Positions 34,520-45,400 are shown, counted from the stretch's first letter. The stretch is DNA of 64,000 nt from Nostoc sp. 106C (GCF_002154725.1 NZ_MTAW01000082.1:1-64000), one strand, 5' to 3'. The notes: generated from the sequence alone by a model not told the origin. Numbers and translations: made by a program.

Positions 34520-35614
34520 CTAAGGTAACGCTGCTGCTGGACTTAACCCAAGTTTAGACAACAAGCGTTCTAGGTCAAAATGCTCGCCCATCAACTCACG
34601 AATGCACTCTACCTTGATCGGTTCGTGAACACGTACTTGTCCAAACGTGCGATCTACAATTTCTACAGTGGTGAGGGTATCTAAATCAACAGACAAAATG
34701 GGAATTTCTAGCTCGTCAGCACGACTAAGGATAAACTCGGGAGGTGGGAGTTGTCCTGTGAGGATTAGGCATTGGGTAGAAGTTTCCAATGCTGCTTGCT
34801 GAATTTCCACGCGATCGCCCCCTGTCACCACTGCCATATTCCGGCGTTTGCGGAAGTATTTGACAGCAGCGTTGACATTCATTGCACCAATTGCTAAACT
34901 TTCGACCATTAAATCTAGGCGATCGCTACGACAGAGAACTTCAGCTTTTAACTGCTTGACTAGTTCGCCGACGCTGACACTGCGTAGTAAGTCGCTTTTT
35001 GGTAACATTGCCAACACAGGAATTCCCTGCTGCTCTAAGAACGGGCGTAAGAGATTTGTTACAGATTCTAGTTTTTCGCTTGGAATATCATTAATCACTA
35101 CACCAATTAAGCGATCGCCTATACCTTGCTTGGCAGATAATAGCGCTTCAACCGAGAGCAAAGATTTGTAGCGTGCTACCAACAATACACTGGCATCTAA
35201 TGCTTCAGCCACTTCTGGCAAAGATAAGTTAAATAAATTACCTTCTGCCAAATCACCAGGTCCCTCTAGCAACACCAAATCTCCCTTGGAAATTGGTAAA
35301 TATCGCTGTACTAGGGACTGCTGATAATCAGTTTTGTCTTCACCACGTAAGCGTTTTTGCACAGTTACTTCATCCAAAGCCAGCATTGTTGGTGCAACAC
35401 GATTTTCGCTCAGGTTAAGGCTATGGGCAATGAACTGGACATCTTCCTCAAAGGCGCTACCAACAGATACATTGAAACACGTACCTAAAGGTTTGCCGTA
35501 GGAAATATCCAGTCCTGTTTGCTGTAGCTGATAAGACAAACCTAGAACTGTAGCGGATTTACCACTGTAAGTCTCAGTTGATCCAATCAGCAAATATTTC
35601 GCGGATTTTGGCAC
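34520..35614 (-). CDS. BioD-like ATPase with DRTGG domain (phosphotransacetylase-family N-half)
   Basis: A 364-residue protein. Residues 1-210 are a P-loop fold like dethiobiotin synthetase (LLIGSTETYSGKSATVLGLS, then LLEGPGDLAEG and VVINDIP). Residues about 215-330 form a DRTGG domain (AMNVNAAVKYFRKRRNMAVVTGGDR), as in the N-terminal half of some phosphate acetyltransferases; the acyltransferase domain itself is missing. The start is GTG 35614 behind AGGAG. The molecular role of this stand-alone form is not established. The DprA-like gene follows on the same strand. Confidence 0.75.
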   Translation of the reverse strand: MPKSAKYLLIGSTETYSGKSATVLGLSYQLQQTGLDISYGKPLGTCFNVSVGSAFEEDVQFIAHSLNLSENRVAPTMLALDEVTVQKRLRGEDKTDYQQSLVQRYLPISKGDLVLLEGPGDLAEGNLFNLSLPEVAEALDASVLLVARYKSLLSVEALLSAKQGIGDRLIGVVINDIPSEKLESVTNLLRPFLEQQGIPVLAMLPKSDLLRSVSVGELVKQLKAEVLCRSDRLDLMVESLAIGAMNVNAAVKYFRKRRNMAVVTGGDRVEIQQAALETSTQCLILTGQLPPPEFILSRADELEIPILSVDLDTLTTVEIVDRTFGQVRVHEPIKVECIRELMGEHFDLERLLSKLGLSPAAALP

Positions 35615-35815
35615 ACATGCACTCCTAAATTCAAAAGGAAGTAGAATCCAGCTTGGTGTTTTCTAATTTTAGGTCGAACATAGCCATCGCTGTTGTTACA
35701 AACCTCATGTATAGGAGTTATTGCTCAAATCGCCAGAAAAATGAATGATTCAAGATAAAGCCTTCTACTGGCGATATTACGACAATAATTGTGAAATTTT
35801 CAGGCTGCGCCAGAT

Positions 35816-36190
35816 TTATTCATCTATACGCAGCAGCTTGCGATAAAAAGCTTGAGAGAAATCGGTCAAGCGATGGCGTTTATAGTTGTCCATCAATTCA
35901 ATTAAATATGTTATGAACTCGGAACTTGCCATCATCACCTCGTAACTTAGATCTGCATCGCCGTCAAACTGCATTCGGCAACGGGTCAAGTCTGAAGGTA
36001 GACTAGCAACATTCCAGGTGGCGACAAAGGGAATATTGTCACTAGCCTCTATTTTACGGTGACCTTCCAAAACGCCTTTTTGATAAAGACTGATGGCATA
36101 GGGTAAGAAATTGCGTCTGCTGCCCTGAATGTATGGAAGGTAAACACTTGCTTGCTGTGGGGTGGCTGGCTGAAGTTGCTCAATAGACAT
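35816..36190 (-). CDS. ebsA: Probable EbsA (type IV pilus-associated, cyanobacterial)
   Basis: A 124-residue soluble protein beginning MSIEQLQPATPQQASVYLPY, with PYAISLYQKGVLEGHRK and FDGDADLSYEVMMASSEFI. From memory this is the small conserved cyanobacterial protein EbsA, which in Synechococcus elongatus is needed for pilus assembly and biofilm self-suppression and associates with PilB. No pilus gene is adjacent, so the context does not confirm it. If the name is wrong it is still a conserved cyanobacterial protein of unknown fold. Confidence 0.55.
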   Translation of the reverse strand: MSIEQLQPATPQQASVYLPYIQGSRRNFLPYAISLYQKGVLEGHRKIEASDNIPFVATWNVASLPSDLTRCRMQFDGDADLSYEVMMASSEFITYLIELMDNYKRHRLTDFSQAFYRKLLRIDE

Positions 36191-36829
36191 TGTTGATTAT
36201 TCCTCAAGTTATGTAAAAGTAACTGGGGATGAAAGTTTGGGTAAAGAAGTAGGAGTAGGGAACACAAGAGAGAATTTTTCCCATTCTTGCGCCCGATTAC
36301 TGGAGTATCTGGTATTGCGGGGAAGTAGGGGTCAATACTAAGTATTCCCAAAAAATTCTGGTTTACACATTCTCGGAAGATGAGGTAAGGATTCTACTTT
36401 CTGCCGAATACTGCTGAGTTGCGAGTTATACGAACTTGAATAGCAAAACAATCAATGGAAAAGCCTTTGGCAGCGCCATCTGTGGTCAAGGCAATAAAGT
36501 TACTGTTAAGAAATATGTGAATGTCAGGTACAATAGGGTCGCATTAGCTTTTATTGAAGCTGAGAGCAATAACAATCAAAAATCTCTTCTATCTAGAGAT
36601 AGATGCTGTTATTGTGACTTCTCTCAACAACTAGCTGTTGCTACTTGGCGATCGCTTTACCTCAACTAGAGTTGCCATTCATCAGCAATTCTACTGGCTC
36701 TATTTTGAGTCAGAAACGGTAAAAAATTACTGCCAATCCAGGGAGCTCAAGGTTATACAGTTTGGTGTTACCTGATTCTCAGCTTCTTTACAGGCGTAGA
36801 CAAATAGTGGTTTTTGAATCAAGTAACCT
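36191..36829. other. Gene-free stretch between divergent genes
   Basis: An open frame at 36436-36669 exists but has no ribosome site and unlikely composition. A HIP1-like site lies at about 36648. I see no RNA gene or repeat. Confidence 0.4.
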
Positions 36830-38239
36830 ATGCCAGCGAATTTCTGGCCCGAAGACGATTCTAGCAACGAGCTTGCTCCGCTTAACTCTCTGTTGTCTGA
36901 CCTCTCAGCAACCGAGGAGTTAGTAGTAGATACAGAACCTTTGTTTCTACCATTCCGGTTTCAAGGACGCAGACGCAAAGCGGCTCTAGTTTTGACTATA
37001 GTCTGGAGTAGCACGATCGCTCTGCATTTAGCTTCCTGGGGTTTTTTATTCGTACTGGGACTGACCACTATTCTGGGTATTCACGCTTTGGAGGTGGTAT
37101 TTGCCAAACCCCGGCGTCATCCAAAACAAATACAGGGAGATTTACCTTCTGTTTCTGTTTTAGTGTCAGCCAAAAATGAGGAAGCAGTAATTGGCAGATT
37201 AGTCAAGAGTCTTTGCAGTCTGGAATATCCAGATGGAAAGTACGAACTATGGATTATTGACGATAACAGCAGTGACAGCACACCGGAGTTATTAACAGAA
37301 CTGGCAAAGGAATACAAACAACTTAAGATTCTCCGGCGTTCAGCGCAAGCTACTGGCGGTAAGTCTGGGGCATTGAATCAAGTTTTACCTCTGACTAAGG
37401 GCGAAATCATCGCCGTGTTTGATGCCGATGCTCAAGTATCACCAGACTTGTTGCAACAGGTAGTACCTTTGTTCCAAAGAGAAAAGGTAGGGGCGGTGCA
37501 GGTACGAAAAGCGATCGCCAATGCCAAAGAAAATTTTTGGACTAAAGGCCAAATGGCGGAGATGGCGCTTGATACCTATTTTCAGCAACAACGGACTGCC
37601 CTTGGTGGGATTGGCGAACTGCGGGGTAACGGTCAATTTGTCCGGCGCGCAGCGTTGGCAAGTTGCGGTGGGTGGAACGAAGAAACGATCACCGATGACT
37701 TGGATTTGACCCTGCGCTTACATCTAGACAACTGGGATATTGAGTGTGTATTCTCGCCAGCGGTAGAAGAAGAAGGGGTGACAAATGCGATCGCACTTTG
37801 GCATCAGCGCAACCGTTGGGCAGAAGGTGGATATCAGCGCTATTTGGATTACTGGGATTTGCTCCTGAAAAATCGCTTGGGGGTGCGCAAAACCTGGGAT
37901 CTACTGAGCTTTATGCTGATTATGTATATCTTACCAACGGCAGCAGTACCAGATTTATTAATGGCGATCGCTCGCCATCGTCCACCAATCTTAGGCCCCA
38001 TCACTGGCTTGTCTGTTAGCTTGTCAATGATCGGGATGTTCACTGGTTTGAGGCGGATTCATCAAGGGCAAAAATTCCAGTTTTCTACATATTTACTGTT
38101 ACTGCTGCAAACTCTACGTGGCACTTTATATATGTTCCACTGGTTGGTAGTCATGAGCAGTGCTACTGCCCGGATGTCATTACGGCAAAAACGCCTGAAA
38201 TGGGTAAAAACTGTGCATACAGGCATAGAGAAAGCGTAA
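36830..38239 (+). CDS. GT2-family glycosyltransferase, probable monoglucosyldiacylglycerol synthase
   Basis: A 469-residue processive-type GT2 membrane enzyme. After a 40-residue acidic leader come two hydrophobic spans (about 50-85), the GT-A domain with IIDDNSSDST, DADA (D198, D200), ITDDLD (D289, D290) and QRNRW (326-330), and three C-terminal spans (about 355-450). All four donor and catalytic motifs are present. Size and layout match the cyanobacterial enzymes (Synechocystis Sll1377, Anabaena homologue) that make GlcDG, the first step of galactolipid synthesis. Cellulose-synthase-like enzymes are the alternative. Confidence 0.7.
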   Translation: MPANFWPEDDSSNELAPLNSLLSDLSATEELVVDTEPLFLPFRFQGRRRKAALVLTIVWSSTIALHLASWGFLFVLGLTTILGIHALEVVFAKPRRHPKQIQGDLPSVSVLVSAKNEEAVIGRLVKSLCSLEYPDGKYELWIIDDNSSDSTPELLTELAKEYKQLKILRRSAQATGGKSGALNQVLPLTKGEIIAVFDADAQVSPDLLQQVVPLFQREKVGAVQVRKAIANAKENFWTKGQMAEMALDTYFQQQRTALGGIGELRGNGQFVRRAALASCGGWNEETITDDLDLTLRLHLDNWDIECVFSPAVEEEGVTNAIALWHQRNRWAEGGYQRYLDYWDLLLKNRLGVRKTWDLLSFMLIMYILPTAAVPDLLMAIARHRPPILGPITGLSVSLSMIGMFTGLRRIHQGQKFQFSTYLLLLLQTLRGTLYMFHWLVVMSSATARMSLRQKRLKWVKTVHTGIEKA

Positions 38240-38248
38240 AACAGTCAA

Positions 38249-38276
38249 GGGACAAAGATTATTTTTCCTTTGTCCC
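38249..38276. terminator. Terminator between GT2 gene and dnaX
   Basis: GGGACAAAG pairs with CTTTGTCCC around a T-rich loop, ten bases after the GT2 stop and 22 bases before the dnaX stop. It could serve both convergent genes. Confidence 0.55.
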
Positions 38277-38297
38277 CTTTCCCTCATCTCCTGATTT

Positions 38298-40682
38298 CTA
38301 TTCATCATCGAGATCTGATTCATCTAGCAAATCAGATCCAACCATAGTTTCAGAAAAAGCTGCTGCATCATCTGACAGGCGGATGATTTGGCCTTGAAAA
38401 AATTCTGCTAATCGCTGAGCTGCGATCGCTACTTCATCAGTTTCCCAATCACCAGAAGTTGTTGGGGTTGGAGGCGGTGGCAAAGTTTGCACGCTACTGT
38501 TACCTTTAGGCGCTGACTCAGTTTTTGTTGGTGCTGGTGTGGGTGTTGGCTGTACTGGCGCAGGTGGTGGAATTTGCTTGTCGTAACTGGGAGGCGATGG
38601 CTGCTTAAGCTTCGATGAGCCATTAGCTGGAGACTCTTTCTTCGCTGAAGTAGAGGTTGAGGGATTTCCGATTTCTAAGCTGACTTTGACTTCCCGCTGG
38701 AAAGTTTGCTGAAAAGCAGCTGTAATCATCTGCAAGTCAGTTTGAACTTTTTTATACCATGCTGATTTCACACCAACACGGGCATAGGCACCATCAAATT
38801 CCATGAGATGGCACATTTGCCGCAGTAACTCTCGCCTGGGTATCTGTTGAATATTACTGAGGACTTGCTGCCAAACTTGGGTAAAATCCGCTTCTGTCTC
38901 TTCAATTAACTCTGGTACTGGTGGTGATGCTGCTGGGGTTACTGGTTGTACCGGTGGATGTAATGGCTGCGGTTCCTCAGGTGGCTGAGAAACGGTGATA
39001 GTCTCTGAAGGCTGTGATGATACAGCCTTCAAAGCAGAGATGTTATTTGCTGGCGGTGAGAGTGGGGAAACCGGGGGTGAAGCAACAGTAGGAGCAGAGG
39101 AGATGATGGGAGGTGAGCTTGGTGATACAACTGGCGCGCTTACTCTTGGTGCTACGCTTGCGGCTTGCACCGGAATATTTGCACTTGGTAACAATCCCAG
39201 CAATGTCACCTCTAACCACAAACGTGGCTGGGTTGTGTTTTTAATTTGTACTTCTGCTTCGCGTAAATGTTTCTGTCCTGCCAAAATTGTACTTATGTCT
39301 AGCTTCTGGGCTAATCCAATAAATGCTTGCCAGGTTTGCTGAGTACAAGCAACCAAATCATGGCGGTTAGGTGCAGTTTTCGCAATGAGTAAATCACGAT
39401 AGCAAGCGGCGAGATTTTGCAAAATAGTCAGCGGTTCTCGACCACGATTGAGGATGTTGCGAGTAGAGTCGAGAACTGCTTCTGCATGATCTTGAGCGAT
39501 CGCATCTAACAGCGCTAGCAAGTCCCGTTCGCTGACTGAACCAACTAAATCCCAAACTCTGTCTGGGATGATTTCGCCCGACAACAGCGCTAATTGGTCG
39601 AGTAGACTTTCCGCATCCCGCAATCCTCCCTGAGCAATTTGAGCTACTAAGGTGACAGCATCCAGGGAAATATGAATGTTTTCTTTGTGAGCGATCGCAC
39701 TTAAATGCTTGACCATCGCCTCTAAGTTGATGCGTCTAAAATCAAACCTTTGACAGCGGGAAATAATTGTGGGCAATACTCGCTGGGGGTCGGTTGTCGC
39801 TAGTACAAAGACCACGTGTTTTGGTGGCTCTTCCAGTGTTTTTAGTAACGCATTGAACGCCTGGGTACTGAGCATATGGCAATTATGAACCAACAGCCCA
39901 TTTGCCACAAAGTTATGGTTGTCTTCAACTTCAATATCGTAGACTTGCTCAACCCCAGCGAGGTAAACAGATTCTACCGTCGCCAAATTTGTAAATGAGG
40001 CTGCCGCATCCACATTCACAGGAGATAGTATCTTCACTCCTTCTTTTACGTCCTTTGCTGCTACCCATCCCCGATCTGTCCTAACTAAATGATTGCCAGT
40101 ACATCTGATTTCTCCTTTGGTAGTTTTGATGACTAGAGTTTGACGTTCTCCTTGGTCTAACCAGCGTACAACTTGCTTAAATTCCCACTTTTCTGATGAG
40201 TCATTGTAACTAAGGACTCTCTTGTTCTTGATATTGGGATCATCAATTCTCAGAAGTCCTTCATCAGTTAAAACTAGGGAATCTCCAGTCAAGCATTCGT
40301 CGATGACATACACCTTATAGCGGCACTGTACAGGAGCGAACTGCGCCTTTTCAATAATTTCGCGGATGTTATCAACACCAGTGTTGCTGGCCGCGTCGAT
40401 TTCAATTACATCTAAGGAGTAACCCTTAGTAATACCCTGACAAACATCGCATACGCCACAGGGTTCGGCAGTCGGTTTACCACTCCCAAGACAATTGAGG
40501 GATTTGGCGAGAATCCGCGCACTAGAAGTTTTTCCTGTACCTCTAGGTCCAGTAAACAAATAGGCTGGAGCGATTTTAGATGAGCAGATCGCGTTAGTGA
40601 GGGTAGTAGCGATCGCCTCTTGTCCCACTAGTTCAGCAAAACTCTTTGGGCGATACTTGTGGTGCAGTGGTTCGTAAGACAT
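38298..40682 (-). CDS. dnaX: DNA polymerase III gamma/tau subunit with mini-intein
   Basis: A 794-residue precursor; without the intein 656. The clamp-loader ATPase has HHKYRPKSFAELVGQ, Walker A GPRGTGKTSS (45-54), a zinc module with C64, C75, C78, C81, Walker B VIDEC and sensor-1/SRC IISRCQRFDFR. The intein (residues 130-267) interrupts the Walker B DECH box between VIDE and CHMLS. After the ATPase and collar comes a long Pro/Ser/Thr-rich tail (about 530-620 and 690-760), typical of cyanobacterial tau. Splicing is needed to restore ATPase function. Start ATG 40682. Confidence 0.95.
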   Translation of the reverse strand: MSYEPLHHKYRPKSFAELVGQEAIATTLTNAICSSKIAPAYLFTGPRGTGKTSSARILAKSLNCLGSGKPTAEPCGVCDVCQGITKGYSLDVIEIDAASNTGVDNIREIIEKAQFAPVQCRYKVYVIDECLTGDSLVLTDEGLLRIDDPNIKNKRVLSYNDSSEKWEFKQVVRWLDQGERQTLVIKTTKGEIRCTGNHLVRTDRGWVAAKDVKEGVKILSPVNVDAAASFTNLATVESVYLAGVEQVYDIEVEDNHNFVANGLLVHNCHMLSTQAFNALLKTLEEPPKHVVFVLATTDPQRVLPTIISRCQRFDFRRINLEAMVKHLSAIAHKENIHISLDAVTLVAQIAQGGLRDAESLLDQLALLSGEIIPDRVWDLVGSVSERDLLALLDAIAQDHAEAVLDSTRNILNRGREPLTILQNLAACYRDLLIAKTAPNRHDLVACTQQTWQAFIGLAQKLDISTILAGQKHLREAEVQIKNTTQPRLWLEVTLLGLLPSANIPVQAASVAPRVSAPVVSPSSPPIISSAPTVASPPVSPLSPPANNISALKAVSSQPSETITVSQPPEEPQPLHPPVQPVTPAASPPVPELIEETEADFTQVWQQVLSNIQQIPRRELLRQMCHLMEFDGAYARVGVKSAWYKKVQTDLQMITAAFQQTFQREVKVSLEIGNPSTSTSAKKESPANGSSKLKQPSPPSYDKQIPPPAPVQPTPTPAPTKTESAPKGNSSVQTLPPPPTPTTSGDWETDEVAIAAQRLAEFFQGQIIRLSDDAAAFSETMVGSDLLDESDLDDE
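39882..40295 (-). other. DnaX mini-intein (138 residues, no homing endonuclease)
   Basis: Begins at C130 (CLTGDSLVLTDEG, block A), has a block B-like ETRCTGNH counterpart (EIRCTGNHLVRT), block F (VYDIEVEDNHNFVANG) and ends VHN with N267, followed by the +1 nucleophile C268. All splicing residues (Cys1, block B His, terminal Asn, +1 Cys) are present; the penultimate residue is His. At 138 residues it contains only the splicing domain. Inteins at this DnaX site are known in cyanobacteria. Confidence 0.93.
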
Positions 40683-41406
40683 AAGATTGCAGCACCCAGT
40701 CGAGTTTGGGATTCTACGATGAGGATATTTTTAGAGGTTAAACTTGCCTTTTTTGACTTCAGGGCACTTGCTACAACAGTAAGGCAGCATGGTGAGTCTA
40801 AGTCTAGACTAGGGTTAGTCGAATTCTACTCCCAAGGAGATCCGCAGGGCAGCTTACCTGAGGCTAGATTAACAAGTTTGCTACTTTTTCCCATGAAAAA
40901 ATGTCTTGGGAAACCCCAAATTCTTGTTTCCAAATCATTAACTACTGTTTAACAGTTAGTACACTATTTTTATATTGGTTATTGTTACTCAGTTGTTAGA
41001 TTCAAAATTTATGTGCTTTCGTGTAGCACTTTTTTAGCCATATTTGTACAGGCACAACCGAAGAGGTTTTCTCCTGTGGCAATACACCAATTATATCAGA
41101 TGAGGACTGGTCTTAAAAGTTAAATGGCTATATTTTATACTTTTAAATTTAAGTATTATAATTAGCCTTTGTTCTCTGCTCCTGCTGCCCCTACTTCGAT
41201 ATCAAGCGTAGCTTTTAGCTTTTGCGCTATATCTGGTAAACTACCGAGAACCAAACTCTACTTTAGTCTATTCTTCGAGTTTTGCGTTGCAGCATGAGCA
41301 ATAGAAAGTTTTTTCAAACAGGAGTTCATGACTGTAGATGAATTATTGAATTGATTAAGGCTATAGTACAGTGCGATCGCTACAATCTTAGGGTAACGAA
41401 TACTCA
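40683..41406. other. Gene-free stretch upstream of dnaX and the N-domain gene
   Basis: Divergent regulatory region. The only structure noted is a short terminator-like hairpin GTGCT..AGCAC followed by six Ts at about 41013-41036, and an ACAGTGCGATCGC HIP1 site near 41370. A short Nostoc-type CTCTGCTCC repeat lies near 41173. I see no gene, although the terminator-like hairpin would fit the end of an unseen small RNA. Confidence 0.35.
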
Positions 41407-42105
41407 ATGGTGCAGCAGATGCTCAGGCGGCTAATTCAGTGGCTTAAAAAGTTTTTTCAAAGCTTGTTTGGGGCGAAACCAACCCGCTCTCAAGTTAGGA
41501 GAGATATCCCCCAAGAACCACCGCCACAACTCAGCGATACAGATTTGGAATTTCTGTTCAACGAACTTTTGGAAGGCGTGCATCAAGCACGAGGCCAAGC
41601 GTGGGCAGTAAAGTGGCTAAATAATATTGAACATCGCATCCCGACTGAACGTTGGGTTCAGTGGTTAGGGGTTTTAGGAGAAAGATTGCTAGCATCACCG
41701 ACACCTAATAATGAATTAGCAACGCGGTTAGTACAATTAGGTGACCTAGGTGTTGGTGAAGTAGGAGACGTTGCCTATGATATTGGGATGCAACTTTTGA
41801 CGCGCAATCAAGGCGGTGAGCCAATTTGGGAATATGCAGGGCCAGATGCTGTGAAAGTATCACCACCCCAAGAGAGCGAATCGTTAGCAGATGCAGCGCA
41901 GACAGAAGATAATTTCTCCGAGGAAGGTTACCAAACCGTTACATTGGAACAATTGTTTGCCATGATGCAGGAGGATGAAACCTTATGCCAGCAGGTTGCC
42001 CAACAACTGGGTCTGGAAACAAACGATCCCCAAGCTATTATTCAAGCATTAATTAATCAGTACCATGCTGCAAATCAAGAGGCTACAGAACAAACAGAAT
42101 CTTGA
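41407..42105 (+). CDS. Stand-alone copy of the CHAT protein N-terminal domain
   Basis: A 232-residue protein of unknown function (228 if it starts at ATG 41419, where similarity to the next gene begins). It opens with a basic amphipathic helix MLRRLIQWLKKFFQSLFG, then a helical domain to about residue 125 (DLEFLFNELLEGVHQARGQA) that closely matches residues 1-130 of the CHAT protein at 42412. Next comes IWEYAGPDAVKV (W141), a short motif also shared. The acidic/Gln-rich tail (VTLEQLFAMMQEDETLCQQV) is not shared. The first 45 nt of the two genes are almost identical, so they arose by tandem duplication. It lacks TPR and CHAT domains and may regulate the larger protein. Confidence 0.65.
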   Translation: MVQQMLRRLIQWLKKFFQSLFGAKPTRSQVRRDIPQEPPPQLSDTDLEFLFNELLEGVHQARGQAWAVKWLNNIEHRIPTERWVQWLGVLGERLLASPTPNNELATRLVQLGDLGVGEVGDVAYDIGMQLLTRNQGGEPIWEYAGPDAVKVSPPQESESLADAAQTEDNFSEEGYQTVTLEQLFAMMQEDETLCQQVAQQLGLETNDPQAIIQALINQYHAANQEATEQTES

Positions 42106-42411
42106 CTTTCCTGGCCAAAAGCAAAAAAATAGTGCCACAGCGGAGAATTCAAAATTCCAGTTGAGGTCAACCATCATATTCTCTAATGACCTATGCCTCA
42201 TGCCTCATTTTCAAGCTAAACTCCCACAGGATAAAGCCCACAACAAGGGCATGAAAATATTTCTTTCCCTGTTCCCTGTTCCCTGTTCCCTGTTTTCAAG
42301 ACAGTTCACAACTTTTTCATCTTGTTAATGGTGGGTTTTTACGTAATTCACGATCTTTTTAACACAACGATGGCTACAATCTAGGTTAAACAAAATCCAA
42401 GAGTGTGACAG
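42106..42411. repeat. Intergenic stretch with TCCCTGT heptamer repeats
   Basis: About four tandem copies of a TTCCCTG heptamer lie at 42266-42295. Heptamer tandem repeats are typical of heterocystous cyanobacteria. No gene is seen; the promoter of the CHAT gene should lie here. Confidence 0.6.
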
Positions 42412-45400
42412 ATGCTCAGGCGTCTATTTCAGTGGCTTAAAAAGTTATTTCAGCATCCGTTTAGCAGTCAGAAAGCTAGATCTCTAAATGCTGCCAGGGG
42501 ATATAGGGTGGTAAATTCACCACCCGAGCTTACCAATGCGGATTTAGAACTGTTATTTACGCAGTTGTTAGAAGGCGTGCAACAAGCACGAGGCAGACAG
42601 TGGGCGCTGAAGTACCTGCAACGGATGGAAAATCGGATTCCTGATGAGCGCTGGATAGATTGGCTGTTGAACTTTGGTGAAAGATTGTTAAGTTCACCTG
42701 CACCTAACCATCAGTTAGCAGCGCGGATGATCCAGCTGGGTGAACTGGGGATCGGCAGAATCGGAGACCTTTCTTATGATATTGGTCTAAGCCTCCTAAA
42801 GCGCAACTCAGCGACACGATATGAAGAGATTGAGGAGCTAGATCATCATGTGGTTATGGAAAGTAAAAGACCTGAAGACCACTTGCTAAACTCTCCTGGG
42901 CAGGAGTTGATCCGTAACTTGGGCGATCGCTTGTGGGATTATGACGACGATGAAACTGAAATACTCCCAATACCTGAGATCGCCTCTGTTGAAGAAGCAT
43001 GGACGGGGAATATAGGGGAAGTTTTGTGGGAGTATGAAGGAGAAGATGCCGAAATTCCAACGCGAGCAGCTCTCCTCGATCCTGAAGAAGACGATGAGAT
43101 CGCCAACTTATTCGATTTGTTTTCGGAGCCGGAAGAACAAGAGAACACAACCACAACACCAGTTACTAACCTGTCACCCCCCGCAGAAGATACGAGCCTG
43201 ACACCCCCCACAGAAAACACGAATCTGAGTCCTCCTCCAGAAGATGGCAAAGGAGAATTATCAGAAACGGCGACATGGGATAAATCTTTGGCGAAATTAG
43301 AGCCTACAGTAGCCCAAGCCTTTGATGAGTTGTTGGTCAGGTTAGATCAAAGTACTTCTTTAGTCCAAGAACTTGCTTCGGAATTGGCAATTCAGCGCAA
43401 TAATTCGCAAATCATTCCGCAGCAAAAAATTGATCGGGCGCAAGCTTGGTTTTACCAAGGTCTTCAGCAAGCTAGAACTGGGGATTTGTTAGGAGCGATC
43501 GCATCTTACGACGCCGCAATCGAACTCAAACCCCATGTTGATGAATATTGGTTTAACCGAGCCTTGACACTATTTCATTTAGAACATTTTGTTGAGGCGA
43601 TCGCATCTTACGAAAAAGCCATAGAACTTAAACCCGATTACTACAAAGCTTGGTATAACCGGGGTGGAATTCTGGGTGAATTAGGGCAATTTGACGAAGC
43701 TGTGATTTCTTTTGAGCGAGTAATCGCCATCAAACCAGATTTTCCTGAAGCATGGTCTAGCAGAGGTTTAGCACTCATGAAGTTAGGGCAATTATTAGAA
43801 GCAATTGCCAGTTACGACCAAGCTTTACTTCTACAACCACAAGACCCGGAAAACTGGTATTACCGAGGTATAGCCTTGGGTGTTAGCGAGCAACATGAAG
43901 AAGCGATCGCCTCTTACGATAAAGCCTTAGAAATTCAACCAGATTACTATGAAGTCTGGATCGATCGGGGCGTGGTGCTGTTTAATTTGGGACAGTGGTC
44001 AGAAGCGATCGCCTCTTGGGACAAAGCACTCTCGATTCAAGCCGACTTCTACCTAGCTTGGTATAACCGAGGTGTAGCTTTAGAAAATTTAGGACGCCGC
44101 GAAGAAGCAATTGACTCCTATCGCAAAGCGATAGCCATCAAACCAGACTTCCATTTAGCTTGGTACAACCAAGCGGTGGCGCTGTTTTATTTAGGACGAT
44201 ATGCAGATGCGATCGCTTCTTATGATAGTGCTTTACAAATTAAATTTGATTATTGGGAAGCTTGGATTGGGCGAGGAACAGCGGCTGGTAATTTAGTTAA
44301 TCCTGATGCGCTGTCTGGTTTGTTTACTACCATCACAGCTACAAATGCGGCTCTCAAGCAAAGTGGCTATGAAGGAAAATTAGCTAGCTACGAAGCTGGC
44401 TTGAAATATGTTCGCCCAGATACTCACCCAGAAGGTTGGGGCAGATTACATTTAGCGATCGCCAATACGCATTACGATCAAGGTAAGAAAGATACTGTCA
44501 CCCGTAGTCATTGGCAAAAAGCTGTAGCTGAGTATAATCAGGCACTATTAACCTTGACAAGTGAAGATTTTCCCCAGTTGCATCTGGAAGTTTTACAATC
44601 TCTAATCAAAACGCTTGTAGGTTTAGGACAAACAGCACAAGCACAAGAATTCCTGAAATACAGCACAAATTTATTACAACAGTTGCTCAGTGATTCTACT
44701 CGTACTGATGATAGTAAAAAACAGCTAGCTCTGAAATTTGCAGGCTTAAGGCAATTAGTAGTTGATTTAGCTATAGATTACGGTGACTTAGTTGAAGCGT
44801 GGGAAATTGCCGAACAAGCTAAAAATGCTTGTTTAACCTGGCTGCTTGATGGTTGGCAAGAAGAGATTGAGTCACTAAGTTATGCTGAAGTTCAGGCACT
44901 ACTCAATCCTCAAACAGCAATTATTTACTGGCATATTAGCCCAGCTGCTTTACACACATTCATTCTCAAAGATCAAGCTCCTTCACCTATCCTCGCATTC
45001 ACGCCGATGCAAGATGCAGGGGTATTCAGCTTAGGAAAAACCCCAATGCGTCTGCACGAAGTTCCCCTTCCCGAAGCAGTTAGACGTTTGATTGCCTTTG
45101 AGGATTGGTTAGAAGATTGGAATCAACAATACCAAGAATATTGCAGTAACTCTTCAGATAAACAAAATCAAAGCAACCATTCTTGGCGAGTGGATATGGA
45201 ACAAAGGCTATTACAGCTAAAAAATATCCTCAACATTTCCACAATCACGCAGGAACTAGAAGGAATTACCAAAATAATTTTAATTCCTCACCGCGACTTG
45301 CAAAAACTACCCTTACATGCGCTTTTTTCTCCTTCGGTTGAAGAGGAATTGTCAAGCATAGAGGCGAATTTGACTATTAGCTATTTGCCCAGTGTCCAAA

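Noticed and set aside
36436-36669. A 77-codon open frame upstream of the GT2 gene
   Set aside because: TTG start, no ribosome site, odd composition with a Cys cluster, ends in a HIP1 site; likely noise.
40659-40952. A 97-codon frame opposite the dnaX 5' end
   Set aside because: It begins inside dnaX on the other strand and has no coding features.
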